Shown: positions 1 through 9,265 of the stretch, piece by piece | Numbering within the stretch: the stretch's first letter is position 1 | Layout of the letters: each line of letters begins with the position of its first letter | From: Tessaracoccus flavescens | GTDB taxonomy: Bacteria; Actinomycetota; Actinomycetes; Propionibacteriales; Propionibacteriaceae | DNA: 64,000 nt | NCBI RefSeq assembly: GCF_001998865.1 | Contig: NZ_CP019607.1 | Coordinates: 682,001-746,000 of the forward strand | Direction of reading: 5' to 3' | Translations under genes and position numbers: made by a program | Notes under the pieces: generated by a model | The model's database searches: none | What the model saw: the letters and a program-made list of their open reading frames with translations, nothing else | Told to the model about the DNA's origin: nothing

Positions 1-154
1 CGCCAGCGGCGGGGGCAGCGGCAGCAGCAACCGCGACGGGAGCGGCAGCGGTGACCTCGAAGGTGTCTTCGAAGAGCTTGACGAACTCGGAGAGCTCGAT
101 CAGGGTCATCTCCTTGAAAGCGTCAAGGAGCTCGTCGTTGGTGAGCTTCGCCAT
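1..154 (-). CDS. rplL: 50S ribosomal protein L7/L12 (N-terminal part, cut by window edge)
   Basis: Minus-strand reading frame starting at an ATG (152-154) and running off the left edge. The visible N-terminus begins [20 protein letters not shown], the L7/L12 dimerization domain, followed by the Ala/Val/Pro-rich hinge. L7/L12 forms the multimeric ribosomal stalk that recruits translation GTPases, anchored on L10. A purine-rich AAGGAA-type ribosome binding site lies just upstream. It is 54 bases downstream of rplJ and surely cotranscribed with it. Only about 51 codons are in the window. Confidence 0.93.
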   Translation of the reverse strand, partial: MAKLTNDELLDAFKEMTLIELSEFVKLFEDTFEVTAAAPVAVAAAAAPAAG

Positions 155-208
155 GTTGGGCGTTCCTTTCAGAAAAAAGTGTGTGATCGCAGCGGGCGCT
201 GCAACGGA

Positions 209-826
209 TCACTCCGAAGCAGGTGCTGCTTCAGTTGCCGCATCCGCGGCGGGGGTCTCGTCCGAGGCAGCGGCGGCAGGCGCGGAGCCTGCGCCACCGA
301 TCAGGGAGGGGTTGGCCTCGGCAGCGGTCTGCAGCGCACCGAGGACGCGGGCGCCCTTGGCAAGCGGAGCCGCCAGCATGTAGGCAGCCTTGGCCAGGTT
401 GGCCTGCATTGCGCCGGCGAGCTTGGCAAGCAGAACCTCGCGGGATTCGAGGTCAGCCAGCTTCAGAACGGCCTTGGCGTCGAGGAACTTGCCCTCGAGG
501 ACGCCACCCTTGATCGCCAGGGACGGATTGGCCTTTGCGAAGTCACGCAGCCCCTTGGTGGCGGCGGCGATGTCACCGGTGACGAAGGCGATGGCGGTGG
601 GGCCGTTGAGGGACTCTTCGATGCCCTCAATGCCGGCTTCCTTTGCCGCGATCGTCGTCAGGGTGTTCTTCGCAACGGCGTAGGTGGCGTTCTCACCGAG
701 GGATCGACGGAGTTCCTTCAGATCCTTGACGGTGAGACCGCGGTACTCGGTCAGCACTGCCGCTGCGGAGTTGCTGAACGCGTCAGTCAGCTCCGCAACC
801 TTGGCAGCCTTGTCCGGCCTCGCCAT
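209..826 (-). CDS. rplJ: 50S ribosomal protein L10
   Basis: 205-residue protein starting [20 protein letters not shown], with the L10 segments [20 protein letters not shown] and [20 protein letters not shown]10 binds 23S rRNA and carries the L7/L12 dimers through its C-terminal helix. Here it ends in an Ala/Glu-rich tail (about residues 180-205), common in actinobacterial L10. GGAAGGAGA precedes the ATG. It is the first gene of rplJ-rplL, behind an untranslated leader with an attenuator-like hairpin. It is separated from rplK-rplA by about 7 kb of unrelated genes and an IS. Confidence 0.97.
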   Translation of the reverse strand: MARPDKAAKVAELTDAFSNSAAAVLTEYRGLTVKDLKELRRSLGENATYAVAKNTLTTIAAKEAGIEGIEESLNGPTAIAFVTGDIAAATKGLRDFAKANPSLAIKGGVLEGKFLDAKAVLKLADLESREVLLAKLAGAMQANLAKAAYMLAAPLAKGARVLGALQTAAEANPSLIGGAGSAPAAAASDETPAADAATEAAPASE

Positions 827-1011
827 GTGGTCTCCTTCCGATTAGCAGCCTTGGGGTTCCCGGCGGGAGCTCCAAGGGCCTCGGACCACAAACAAAAAGC
901 CCCGTCGCCGGTGGCGTCGGGGCGGCTACCATGAACATGGAAGAAGCTCGTACGTTCACCTGCGCGGGTGCCTTTCGGCTTTAGGACTTGCGTCACCTGC
1001 GGTCTTCGGCG
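827..1011 (-). promoter_or_regulatory. rplJ 5' leader (probable L10 autoregulatory leader)
   Basis: About 185 bases of untranslated leader lie between the predicted start of transcription (about 1010) and the rplJ ATG. L10 (with L7/L12) is known to bind the leader of its own mRNA and repress expression in many bacteria. This leader holds GC-rich stems, including a terminator-like hairpin at 899-923. Length and position fit an L10 leader; no covariance model was run. Confidence 0.55.
899..923 (-). terminator. Attenuator/terminator-like hairpin in rplJ leader
   Basis: Read on the minus strand, an 11-base arm pairs with its partner across a 3-base loop with one A-A mismatch, and is followed directly by TTTTTGTTTG. 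This is a classic intrinsic terminator shape, 73 bases before the rplJ start, so it probably sets the level of readthrough into rplJL. Confidence 0.7.
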
Positions 1012-1017
1012 TCGACA

Positions 1018-1046
1018 AGATTACCGGCAGGACTCCCCCGCACCAA
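1018..1046 (-). promoter_or_regulatory. Predicted rplJ promoter
   Basis: On the minus strand TTGGTG (1041-1046) and TAATCT (1018-1023) are spaced by exactly 17 bases, a good primary sigma-factor promoter. Insertion sequence 1 starts only 8 bases upstream of the -35 box, so the element truncates any upstream activation region but leaves the core promoter. Confidence 0.6.
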
Positions 1047-1054
1047 ATCGGCGA

Positions 1055-1114
1055 GTTGACTCACGCTAGATGCCCGCGTAGGTCGATTCGTTGACTCATC
1101 TCAACATGCCCGCG
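1055..1114. repeat. Left end of IS 1: two tandem terminal repeats
   Basis: GTTGACTCACGCTAGATGCC begins the outer copy at 1055 and GTTGACTCATCTCAACATGC the inner copy at 1090; both continue into CCGCG. The 35-base period puts both on roughly the same helix face allowing for bending, as expected of paired transposase binding sites. Confidence 0.75.
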
Positions 1115-1132
1115 TAGCGGCACGCTACGAGG

Positions 1133-2407
1133 ATGGAGTTGACGATGGCCCAGCGCAAAGCGATCACCACGGCCCAGGCGAAGGCATGGACGAAGGCGAC
1201 CAAGGCGGAGAAGGCCGCGATTCTGGACGCGGTGGTCCAGGTCACCGGCTGGCATCGCGATCATGCCCGCAAGATGCTGCGCCGCGCCGCGACCGGTCAG
1301 ATGCCCGGGCCCCGCAAACCCCGAGAGGCGATCAGGCGCTACGACACACACGTCACCGAAGCATTGGTGCGGTGCTGGGCCATGCTCGACGGGATCGCCT
1401 CGAAACGTCTCGCAGCCGCCTTGCCACGGTTGCTGGCCGCGCTGGAACGCCTCGACCGACTCGACATGAGCGTCGAGGTCCGTGACCAGCTCCTGGCCAT
1501 GTCACCGGCCACCATGGACCGGCACCTGCAGCCCTACCGCACCGGACTGATCGCTGCCAAAGGCATCGCCCACACCAAACCCGGCTCGTTGTTGAAGTCC
1601 TCGATTCCGCTCAAGACCTGGGCCGAGTGGAACGACACCGAACCCGGGTTCATCGAGATCGACCTGGTCGGCCACGAAGGCGGCGACAACAACGGCACCT
1701 TCCACTACAGCCTCAACGCCACCGACATCGCCACCGGCTGGACCGAAACCTGCACCGTGCGCTCCAAAGGCGAACGCATCGTCGCCGCTGGCCTCGACCA
1801 ACTCATCGGCCGGTTCCCGTTCCTGATCCTGGGAATCCACTCCGACAACGGATCCGAGTTCATCAACCACCACCTCTCCCGCTACTGCAACCTGCGCCAG
1901 ATCACCTTCACCCGCGGCCGGCCCTCCCACTCCAACGACCAAGCCCACATCGAGCAAAAGAACTGGTCGATCGTGCGCCGCGCCGTCGGCTACTGGCGCT
2001 ACGACACCGCCCGCGAACTTGACCTCCTCAACCACCTCTGGCCCGCCTGGAACACCCGAAACAACCTGCTGATGCCCAGCCAGAAACTGATCTCGAAAAC
2101 CCGCACCGGCGCGAAAGTCACCAAACGCCACGACACCGCCACCACACCAGCCGACCGGCTCCTTCGCGACCACCCCGACACGCTCACCCCAGCCGAGCAC
2201 GCTGCCCTCCACGACCGCCTCGACACCGTCGACCCCATCGAACTCGGCGACCAGATCGCTGTGATCCAAGGCAACCTGCTCGACCTCGCCAAACGCCGCG
2301 GAGCCGTCCAGCGACGCGCGAAACGCAACCACGTCTACCTCTCCCGCACCAAAATCACGCGGGCATCTTCAGATGAGGCAACGACTCAAACCAAGCGGGC
2401 ATCTTGA
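1133..2407 (+). CDS. IS transposase, DDE integrase-core family (copy 1)
   Basis: 424-residue transposase. The N-terminal about 130 residues are helical DNA-binding sequence, with TGWHRDHARKMLRRA. The integrase core follows, with the acidic triad visible in GFIEIDLVGHEGG, GIHSDNGSEF and NDQAHIEQKN. After the core comes a basic tail of about 120 residues. The ATG lies 19 bases inside the inner left repeat and the stop (TGA) falls between the two right repeats, so gene and ends are tightly packed. It is clearly related to the transposase at 20881-22161 (shared TGW-RDHAR, DNGSEFINH and IE-KN motifs) but well diverged, so the two did not arise by recent duplication. It looks intact and may be active. 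Confidence 0.93.
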   Translation: MELTMAQRKAITTAQAKAWTKATKAEKAAILDAVVQVTGWHRDHARKMLRRAATGQMPGPRKPREAIRRYDTHVTEALVRCWAMLDGIASKRLAAALPRLLAALERLDRLDMSVEVRDQLLAMSPATMDRHLQPYRTGLIAAKGIAHTKPGSLLKSSIPLKTWAEWNDTEPGFIEIDLVGHEGGDNNGTFHYSLNATDIATGWTETCTVRSKGERIVAAGLDQLIGRFPFLILGIHSDNGSEFINHHLSRYCNLRQITFTRGRPSHSNDQAHIEQKNWSIVRRAVGYWRYDTARELDLLNHLWPAWNTRNNLLMPSQKLISKTRTGAKVTKRHDTATTPADRLLRDHPDTLTPAEHAALHDRLDTVDPIELGDQIAVIQGNLLDLAKRRGAVQRRAKRNHVYLSRTKITRASSDEATTQTKRAS

Positions 2408-2418
2408 CATGAGGCAAC
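2358..2418. repeat. Right end of IS 1: two tandem terminal repeats
   Basis: CGCGGGCATCTTCAGATGAG starts the inner copy at 2358 and GCGGGCATCTTGACATGAGG the outer copy at 2395. Both are inverted relative to the left pair. The inner copy overlaps the last codons of the transposase gene. Confidence 0.75.
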
Positions 2419-2427
2419 GGGATCGGC

Positions 2428-2695
2428 TCAGACGGCACCGGCGGGCCGACCGAACGACTCGCGGTCGGTCGGGTCGTCGGGCAGCCCCTCGAGCTCAGCG
2501 CGATCGACGCGCTCGCTCTTGACAACGCCCGCGCGCAAGGGGTTGCCGTCGTCGTCGACCTCGACGTCGGCCGGGTAGACGAGGAGGCCGAGGCGTCGGT
2601 GTAGTAAATGAGATAAAACGTGGCGAACCCGACGACGAGCGCTATGCCGCCGATCAGCCACAGGCGGGCGGTCTCGGGGCGTCTGGTCCCGTCAT
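2428..2695 (-). pseudogene. Frameshifted small membrane protein gene
   Basis: Three frames must be joined to give a sensible protein. An ATG at 2695 opens MTGPDAPR. A second frame then gives a strong transmembrane segment, ARLWLIGGIALVVGFATFYL. A third frame gives the acidic tail LVYPADVEVDDDGNPLRAGV, ending PAGAV and a stop at 2428. Tail and membrane segment look like one small single-pass protein that has lost frame twice. The stop lies 9 bases from insertion sequence 1. Either real decay next to the IS or base-calling errors could explain it. No family was recognised. Confidence 0.5.
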
Positions 2696-2814
2696 GTCAA
2701 CTCCTCGGACCGGTTGTTCTCAGTGTGGCACCGCGCCCCCGGACTGCATCGAACGCTCAGGCGTGCATTACGCTCGGCTACCTATTGACCACCTTTGTCG
2801 AAAGAGGACCCCCG

Positions 2815-3735
2815 ATGCGCCGCATCTTCGCCGTTGGCCTGCTTGCCACACTCGCCCTCACCGCCTGCGGCGGCCAGGACGCCACCGAGCCCGGGTCGGG
2901 CTCCAGCGAGTCGGCAGCGGGCAGCACCGACCGCAGCTTCGACGTCTCGGGCATCAAGAAGGTCGACGACATCGCGGGGCTGCTCCCTCAGGCGGTCGCG
3001 GACAAGGGCAAGCTGACCATCGGCGCCTCCATCGACTACGCTCCCGCCGAGTTCCGCGCCGACGACCTGAAGACGGCCATCGGCTATGACGTCGACCTCG
3101 GCAAGGCGCTCGGGAAGGTGCTCGGCCTCGAGGCCGAGGTCGTCGACGGCGAGTTCGCCTCCCTCCTCCCAGGCATCGGCAGCAAGTACGACATCGGCAT
3201 CTCGTCGTTCACCATCACGCCGGAGCGCACCAAGAACTACAACATGGTCAGCTACATCACGGTCGGCTCGAGCTACGCGGTCAAGACCGGCAACCCCGAG
3301 GGCTTCGACCCCGACGACGTGTGCGGCAAGTCCATCGCCGTCCAGACGGGCACCTACCAGGACGAGGAACTCGCCGGCTTCTCGGAGCAGTGCACCACCG
3401 ACGGCAAGGAGAAGATCGACATCCTCCAGTATAGCCGCCAGTCGGACGCGACCACCAACGTCGTCGGCAACAAGGCGGTCGCGTTCTACGCCGACTCCAC
3501 GGTCGCCAGCTACGCCGCCGCACTGACCAACGGCCAGATGGAGGTCGTCGGCGGCATCCGCGACGCCGCCCCGCAGGGCATCGTCATCCAGCAGGACGAC
3601 GCTGCCATGACCGAGGCGGTGCAGAAGGCCATGCAGCAGCTGATGGACGACGGCACCTGGGGCGAGATCCTCGACGCCTGGGGCATCGAGGGCGACGCGG
3701 CGCTGAAGACCGCCGAGCTCAACCCGGAGGGCTGA
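2815..3735 (+). CDS. Polar amino-acid ABC transporter substrate-binding lipoprotein
   Basis: 306-residue family 3 solute-binding protein. A lipoprotein signal peptide, MRRIFAVGLLATLALTACGG, has the lipobox LTAC, so the mature protein is anchored at Cys19. After an Ser/Gly-rich linker come the two lobes, with GYDVDLGKALGKVLGLEAEV and DIGISSFTITPERTKNYNMV typical of amino-acid binders. The ATG at 2815 follows AAAGAGGA and begins the signal peptide; upstream in-frame codons are not used. It is first of three genes (binding protein, permease, ATPase) with a 4-base gap to the permease. The exact substrate cannot be read from sequence. Confidence 0.92.
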   Translation: MRRIFAVGLLATLALTACGGQDATEPGSGSSESAAGSTDRSFDVSGIKKVDDIAGLLPQAVADKGKLTIGASIDYAPAEFRADDLKTAIGYDVDLGKALGKVLGLEAEVVDGEFASLLPGIGSKYDIGISSFTITPERTKNYNMVSYITVGSSYAVKTGNPEGFDPDDVCGKSIAVQTGTYQDEELAGFSEQCTTDGKEKIDILQYSRQSDATTNVVGNKAVAFYADSTVASYAAALTNGQMEVVGGIRDAAPQGIVIQQDDAAMTEAVQKAMQQLMDDGTWGEILDAWGIEGDAALKTAELNPEG

Positions 3736-3739
3736 TCGG

Positions 3740-4662
3740 ATGTCCACCGAGACCCCGGAGCTGATCAGGGCGCGTCCGGTGCCACGCCCGTCGGTGTGGC
3801 TCTCCGCCGCGATCGTCGCCGTCCTCGCGGTGCTGCTCGTGGTCAGCCTCGTCACGAACCAGAACTACCGCTGGGACGTCGTCGGCAAGTACCTGTTCGA
3901 CAGCCGCATCCTCTCCGGGGTCGGGTGGACCCTCCTGCTCACCGTCGGCGCGATGGCGCTCGGCATCATCATGGCGGTCACGATGGCGATCATGCGGATG
4001 GGCACCAACCCCATCCTGCGCGGCGTCTCGTGGGCCTACATCTGGTTCTTCCGCGGCACCCCCATCTACACCCAGCTGGTGTTCTGGGGCCTGATCGGGA
4101 CGCTGTACCCGAAGATCGGCATCGGCGACTGGAGCATCTCGACCCAGGACATCTACAACGCGGCCTTCGCTGCCATCCTCGGCCTCGGCCTCAACGAGGG
4201 CGCCTACCTCGCCGAGACTGTCCGCGGCGGCCTGCAGTCGGTCGACAAGGGTCAGTGGGAGGCGGCCAATGCGCTCGGCATGAAGCGTTCGACGACGCTG
4301 CGCCGGATCGTGATCCCGCAGGCGATGCGCGTGATCGTCCCTCCGACGGGCAACGAGACGATCTCGATGCTGAAGACCACCTCCCTCGTACTCGCCGTCC
4401 CGTTCGCCCTCGAGCTGACCTTCGTCTCGAACGCGCTCGGCAACAAGGAGTTCCTCCCCATCCCGCTCCTGCTGGTGGCCGCCATCTGGTACCTGGCGAT
4501 CACGTCGATCCTGATGGTCGGTCAGTCCCGGATCGAGGCCTACTACGGCAAGGGGTTCGACGGCGAGAAGCCCGCGAAGGCCGCGCACGGCATGTCGCGG
4601 CGCCAGCAGTCGATCCTCGCCTCCGGCACAGTCAAGGACGACCCCAACCTGGAGGTGACCCC

Positions 4663-4666
<4 letters not shown>
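3740..4666 (+). CDS. Polar amino-acid ABC transporter permease
   Basis: 308-residue inner-membrane permease of the HisMQ type. An N-terminal transmembrane helix (about residues 20-40) precedes the BPD_transp_1 domain with four to five more helices. The EAA loop that docks the ATPase is seen in [20 protein letters not shown]. The last about 40 residues are a charged cytoplasmic tail, longer than usual. The stop overlaps the GTG of the ATPase gene. A single permease gene suggests a homodimeric channel. Confidence 0.93.
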
Positions 4667-5424
<758 letters not shown>

Positions 5425-5432
5425 CTGCGGCT

Positions 5433-5448
5433 GATCCCGGACGGGATC
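5433..5448 (+). terminator. Short hairpin after the ABC operon
   Basis: GATCCC-GGAC-GGGATC, a 6-base stem with a 4-base loop, 8 bases after the ATPase stop. No T-tract follows; an AAGG ribosome binding site for the next gene comes 2 bases later, so it may only be a processing or stabilising stem. Confidence 0.3.
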
Positions 5449-5460
5449 AAGGTAAGGGAA

Positions 5461-6009
5461 ATGAGCGGGAGCCAGATCCCGATCTCGAAGAACGTCGCCT
5501 CGGTCGTCGCGGGCGTCCACCCCGGCCGGTGGGTCAACGGCCAACTGTTGGGCCTCAGCCGCATCCGCACCTCCCTGTTCAGTCTCGTGCTCGCGGCCGG
5601 GCTGGTGGCCGGCCTGGGCTTCGTGCGCTACAAGATGCTCGAGCATGGCCCCACCTGCGGCGGGCGGCGGCTCGGCCCGAGAGACGAGTGCATCAACCTC
5701 GACACAGGGCTCAGGCACACCTCCGCAGATCAGCAGGGCGCGCTGATGAACCAGTCCTGGTTCTGGGCGATCCGGACCGGTGCCGGCTATCTCCTCTACC
5801 GTCGCTTCGTCCCCAACCGGGCACTGGCCAAGGACCATCTCGAGACCGCGCAGCTGGTCCTGCAGCGGTTGGACGCCGACATCGCCCTGACGGCAGGCGA
5901 CCCGCAGCTCAGCCGGGGCCTGCACGAGTACCGGACGGCGCTGCTTAAGAGACTGCACAGCCTCGAGGGCACGGCCCTCCCCCGCAACTCTGTCGCCACG
6001 ATCACCTGA
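5461..6009 (+). CDS. Hypothetical protein with one or two membrane segments
   Basis: 182 residues, family not recognised. A likely transmembrane segment, TSLFSLVLAAGLVAGLGFVR, lies near residues 37-56. A short Cys-containing stretch follows (CGGRRLGPRDEC), then a second weakly hydrophobic part near residues 95-112 and a helical C-terminus. TAAGGGAA gives a ribosome binding site directly before the ATG. It follows the amino-acid transporter genes by 36 bases in the same direction, so it may be cotranscribed, but nothing shows that it belongs to the transporter. Confidence 0.6.
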   Translation: MSGSQIPISKNVASVVAGVHPGRWVNGQLLGLSRIRTSLFSLVLAAGLVAGLGFVRYKMLEHGPTCGGRRLGPRDECINLDTGLRHTSADQQGALMNQSWFWAIRTGAGYLLYRRFVPNRALAKDHLETAQLVLQRLDADIALTAGDPQLSRGLHEYRTALLKRLHSLEGTALPRNSVATIT

Positions 6010-6025
6010 TTGCGCTCCCTGCAGG

Positions 6026-6043
6026 CCGGGTACAGTGACCCGG
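6026..6043. promoter_or_regulatory. Inverted repeat upstream of the LacI-family gene
   Basis: CCGGGT-ACAGTG-ACCCGG is a perfect 6-base inverted repeat about 90 bases upstream of the regulator start. It could be an operator for the regulator or a weak terminator for the preceding gene; no T-tract is present. Confidence 0.3.
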
Positions 6044-6130
6044 GACCGTACGCTCCACGACGCCGCAGCATTCTGACCGGGAACCTACGGACGACCCGGA
6101 CAACCCGGTCGGCGGAACGCAGGAGGGGCC

Positions 6131-7195
6131 ATGGCACAACGCGACACGTCACGACAGCGTGTGACAATCAAGGACGTTGCCGAGGCCGCGGGCGTGTCAA
6201 GGTCGACCGCCTCCCGTGCCTTGACAGGTCGCGGCTACGTCGCCGAGGAGGTCCGCCAGCGAGTCCAGTCCGCCGCCACGAGACTCGGCTACGTTGCGGA
6301 TGCGCTGGCACGGTCCCTCAAACAGCGGCACTCCCCTGTGATCGGTGTCCTGGTCTCTGACCTCTCGAACCCGTTCTACGCGGAGCTGGCCGCAGGCGCT
6401 GCGCGGAGGGCGAGGGAGAAGAATCTCGGAGTCATGCTCGCCGACACTGCCGGAGAGTCGGACGCCGAGCGGTCTGCAGCCGAGTTGTTCGTCTCCATGA
6501 GGGTCGCAGGTGTGCTCGTCACCCCGGTCGGTCCGCAGGTCACCACTTACCTCGCCTCTGCGCGGGTACCGACGGTTGAGGTTGACCGGTACTTCGCGCC
6601 CCAACTCGCTGACTCCGTCACGGTCTCCAACACCGCTGGCGCCAGGGACGTCACCGATCATCTGCTCAGGCTGGGCCACCGCAACATCGTGATGCTGATC
6701 GATGAGGCCAGCTGGACAACGGGAAGAGACCGGATCGAGGGGTTCCGCCGCGCCCACGAAGCACATGGGTTGAAGCTTGACGATTCCAACGTGGTCACGA
6801 CCGGATGGAACAGCCGGGACGCGGCCCTCGCGGCGACGTCCGTGCTCGCCCGACGTGAGCGACCGACCGCGATCTTCACCACCAACAACGTGCTCGCTGA
6901 GGGTGCTTGGCGGGCGATCCACGCGGCGGGACTTCGGATCCCAGAAGACGTCTCATTGTGCACTTTTGACGAGGCGCAGTGGATGACGATGGTCACGCCG
7001 GAGATCACGGCCGTCAGCCAGAATGCCCACCACCTCGGCGACGCAGCGGCAGCCCTTCTCCTTGAGCGAATCGCCGAACCCGATCGCGCTCCACAGCCGA
7101 TCGAACTCGAGACCACGCTCGTGCACAGGGCGAGCGTGGGACCGGCCCCTGGCCTTCCCTGCGATCCCGGAGGTACTCGCCCGGAACGACGCTGA
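6131..7195 (+). CDS. LacI-family transcriptional regulator
   Basis: 354 residues. The N-terminal LacI helix-turn-helix is visible (VTIKDVAEAAGVSRSTASRA, about residues 11-30) with the hinge helix near residues 55-65. The periplasmic-binding-protein-like effector domain starts at VIGVLVSDLSNPFYAELAAG and runs to about residue 335. These proteins dimerise on palindromic operators and usually respond to sugars or nucleosides. AGGAGGGG precedes the ATG. No sugar catabolic gene is adjacent, so the target is unknown. Confidence 0.92.
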   Translation: MAQRDTSRQRVTIKDVAEAAGVSRSTASRALTGRGYVAEEVRQRVQSAATRLGYVADALARSLKQRHSPVIGVLVSDLSNPFYAELAAGAARRAREKNLGVMLADTAGESDAERSAAELFVSMRVAGVLVTPVGPQVTTYLASARVPTVEVDRYFAPQLADSVTVSNTAGARDVTDHLLRLGHRNIVMLIDEASWTTGRDRIEGFRRAHEAHGLKLDDSNVVTTGWNSRDAALAATSVLARRERPTAIFTTNNVLAEGAWRAIHAAGLRIPEDVSLCTFDEAQWMTMVTPEITAVSQNAHHLGDAAAALLLERIAEPDRAPQPIELETTLVHRASVGPAPGLPCDPGGTRPERR

Positions 7196-7280
7196 TGCAC
7201 GCGACGAGCACCGGATCATGAGAGGATCATTCGCTGTCGAGGCGGCGCTCGGTTGCCCCGGTCCCTGGCCCGGTGAACCG

Positions 7281-7913
7281 TCAGAAGCCGTGAGAGACGA
7301 CCGAGGCGCGGACGATAGCCTCCAGTGCCGTCGCCAGGTCGTCGAACGTGAGGCCGCTCTGCACGGGCGCCTTCGCATCCGTCTCCGCGCCGACCGTTGC
7401 GGCGCCGCCCTCGCGGACTGCGGGGACGTGGACGAAGCCTGCGGGCCCGTCGAAGCCGGTCAGCGCGGCCCGGAACACCGCGTTGCAGACGAAGGCGCCC
7501 GCGTCCTGCGACGACTCGGCCGGGATGCCTGCCTGCAGCACCGCGGCCACGAGCGCGTCAACGTCGAGGCGGGACGCGAGCCGCTGGGGCCGGGTATCGA
7601 TCGGGCCGCTGGGCTGGGCGCCGTCGTTGTCGGGGATCCGCGCCACCTGCTCGTTGACCGCCCACTGCTCGGGGGTGACCGCGGAGCGGCCGCCCGCCTC
7701 GCCCACGGCAACCACGACATCAGGGTCGTGCTCGGCGATCAGCCGACGCAGGGCCTCCGGACCACCGAGGAAGCTCACCGGGATGACGGCGTGGACAAGC
7801 TCGAGGTCCGGGTCGTCGAAGCGCCGGGCGAGCCGCAGCACCGCCTGACCGCTGGCGTTGGCGGTGTCGCCGCCGAACGGCTCGAAGCCGGTGATCAACA
7901 CCCGCACTGACAT
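7281..7913 (-). CDS. pcp: Pyroglutamyl-peptidase I (cysteine peptidase C15)
   Basis: 210-residue cytosolic cysteine peptidase that removes N-terminal pyroglutamate from peptides. Family marks are all present: ITGFEPFGG at the N-terminus, catalytic Glu in VGEAGGRSAVTPEQWAVN, catalytic Cys in GAFVCNAVF and catalytic His in AGFVHVP. Length matches the family (about 205-215). The gene is monocistronic, convergent with the LacI gene and separated from rplA by a strong terminator. Confidence 0.93.
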   Translation of the reverse strand: MSVRVLITGFEPFGGDTANASGQAVLRLARRFDDPDLELVHAVIPVSFLGGPEALRRLIAEHDPDVVVAVGEAGGRSAVTPEQWAVNEQVARIPDNDGAQPSGPIDTRPQRLASRLDVDALVAAVLQAGIPAESSQDAGAFVCNAVFRAALTGFDGPAGFVHVPAVREGGAATVGAETDAKAPVQSGLTFDDLATALEAIVRASVVSHGF

Positions 7914-7935
7914 GGGTTCCTCCCAGAAAGACGAA

Positions 7936-7967
7936 GCCGGGCGGGCACCCGAAGGTACCCGCCCGGC
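7936..7967 (-). terminator. Terminator after rplK-rplA
   Basis: A GCCGGGCGGG arm pairs perfectly with CCCGCCCGGC around a 12-base centre that itself contains an ACC/GGT pair. On the minus strand it is followed by a T-rich stretch. It ends the secE-nusG-rplK-rplA transcript and separates it from pcp. Confidence 0.75.
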
Positions 7968-7991
7968 AGATGTTCGCTTGTGCGACTCAGA

Positions 7992-8690
7992 TCACTCGGC
8001 GGCCTTGGCGACGGTGGTGTCGACCAGGACGCTTGGGCTCATCGTCGACGAGACGGCGATCTTGCGCAGGTAGCGGCCCTTCGAGGAGGACGGCTTGAGA
8101 CGCAGGACCTCGTCCAGGACGGCGAAGTAGTTGTCGGCCAGCTGATCGGCAGTGAACGACGACTTCCCGATGATGAACTGCAGGTTGGCGTGGCGATCGA
8201 TACGGAACTCGATCTTGCCGCCCTTGATGTCGGAGACGGCCTTGGCCGTGTCCATCGTGACGGTGCCGGTCTTCGGGTTCGGCATCAGGCCGCGGGGGCC
8301 GAGCACGCGGCCGAGACGACCGACCTTGCCCATCAGATCCGGGGTGGCGACGACGGCGTCGAAGTCGAGGTAGCCGCCGGCCACCTTTTCGATCAACTCG
8401 TCGGTGCCAACCTCGTCGGCGCCTGCCTCGCGGGCGGCATCAGCCTTGTCACCGGCGGCGAAGACGAGGACCCGTGCCGTCTTGCCAGTGCCGTGAGGAA
8501 GGTTGACCGTGCCGCGGACCATCTGGTCTGCCTTACGGGGGTCGACGCCCAGGCGGACGGCGACGTCGATGGTCTCGTCGAACTTGGCCGACGCCATCTC
8601 CTTGACGAGGCGGAGCGCCTCCTCCGGGGTGTACTGCTGGTCCGCGTCGCGCTTGTCAGCTGCGGCGCGGTAGCCCTTGCTGTGCTTCAT
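7992..8690 (-). CDS. rplA: 50S ribosomal protein L1
   Basis: 232 residues beginning [20 protein letters not shown], with the L1 signature near [20 protein letters not shown] and KTGTVT. L1 forms the mobile L1 stalk on 23S rRNA and moves deacylated tRNA out of the E site. It is known to repress its own rplK-rplA mRNA. AGGAACC precedes the ATG, and the gene follows rplK by 86 bases. Length and motifs are normal. Confidence 0.97.
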   Translation of the reverse strand: MKHSKGYRAAADKRDADQQYTPEEALRLVKEMASAKFDETIDVAVRLGVDPRKADQMVRGTVNLPHGTGKTARVLVFAAGDKADAAREAGADEVGTDELIEKVAGGYLDFDAVVATPDLMGKVGRLGRVLGPRGLMPNPKTGTVTMDTAKAVSDIKGGKIEFRIDRHANLQFIIGKSSFTADQLADNYFAVLDEVLRLKPSSSKGRYLRKIAVSSTMSPSVLVDTTVAKAAE

Positions 8691-8776
8691 GCTGGTTCCT
8701 TAGCGTTTGGCCGGGCTTGGCCCGGTCACCAGTTGTGGTGTGGGGAGCACTCCCCTGCCACGTGAGTTTCAGTTGG

Positions 8777-9205
8777 TCAGTCGACCGAGACGCCCATCGA
8801 GCGCGCGGTGCCCTCGATGATCTTCATGGCGGCCTCGACATCGTTCGCGTTGAGGTCGGGAAGCTTGGTGGTGGCGATCTCGCGGACCTGGTCCTTGGAG
8901 ATCTTGCCGACCTTGGTGGTGAGCGGGTTCGACGAACCGGAGGCGACGCCTGCGGCCTTCTTGATCAGCTCAGCCGCCGGGGGCGTCTTCGTGATGAAGG
9001 TGAACGTGCGGTCCTCGTAGATGGTGATCTCGACGGGGATGACGTTGCCGCGCTGGGACTCGGTCTGGGCGTTGTACGCCTTTACGAATTCCATGATGTT
9101 GACACCGTGCGGACCGAGAGCGGTACCGACCGGCGGCGCAGGCGTGGCAGCGCCAGCCTGCAGTGCGACCTTAACGAGGGCCGCAACCTTCTTCTTGGGA
9201 GGCAT
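8777..9205 (-). CDS. rplK: 50S ribosomal protein L11
   Basis: 142 residues starting [20 protein letters not shown] and containing the L11 segments [20 protein letters not shown] and [21 protein letters not shown]11 binds the GTPase-associated region of 23S rRNA and takes part in the stringent response. The ATG at 9205 follows AAAGGACC and matches the family's usual N-terminus; an upstream in-frame ATG would add 17 residues unlike L11. It is 60 bases downstream of nusG. Confidence 0.97.
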   Translation of the reverse strand: MPPKKKVAALVKVALQAGAATPAPPVGTALGPHGVNIMEFVKAYNAQTESQRGNVIPVEITIYEDRTFTFITKTPPAAELIKKAAGVASGSSNPLTTKVGKISKDQVREIATTKLPDLNANDVEAAMKIIEGTARSMGVSVD

Positions 9206-9265
9206 GGGTGGGTCCTTTACCTGAATGGATGGATGCGTCGGCGGAAACCGGCGCAACGCACAATC

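Larger units (their letters stand above)
1055..2418 (+). mobile_element. Insertion sequence 1 (DDE integrase-core transposase, double terminal repeats)
   Basis: About 1.36 kb element with one transposase gene. Each end carries two copies of a related 24-25 base repeat, in inverted orientation between ends: left 1055-1078 and 1090-1114, right 2358-2382 and 2395-2418. The conserved parts are GTTG-CTCA and GATGCCCGC. ATCGG occurs on both outer flanks (1047-1051 and 2422-2426), a possible 5-base target duplication. A second, diverged element of the same design lies at 20796-22231. The IS family was not assigned; length and layout resemble IS481/IS1202-type elements. Confidence 0.85.

Noticed and set aside
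2620..2814. 65-codon N-terminal extension of the substrate-binding protein
   Set aside because: The lipoprotein signal peptide and ribosome binding site fix the start at 2815; the extension would place the signal in the middle of the protein.
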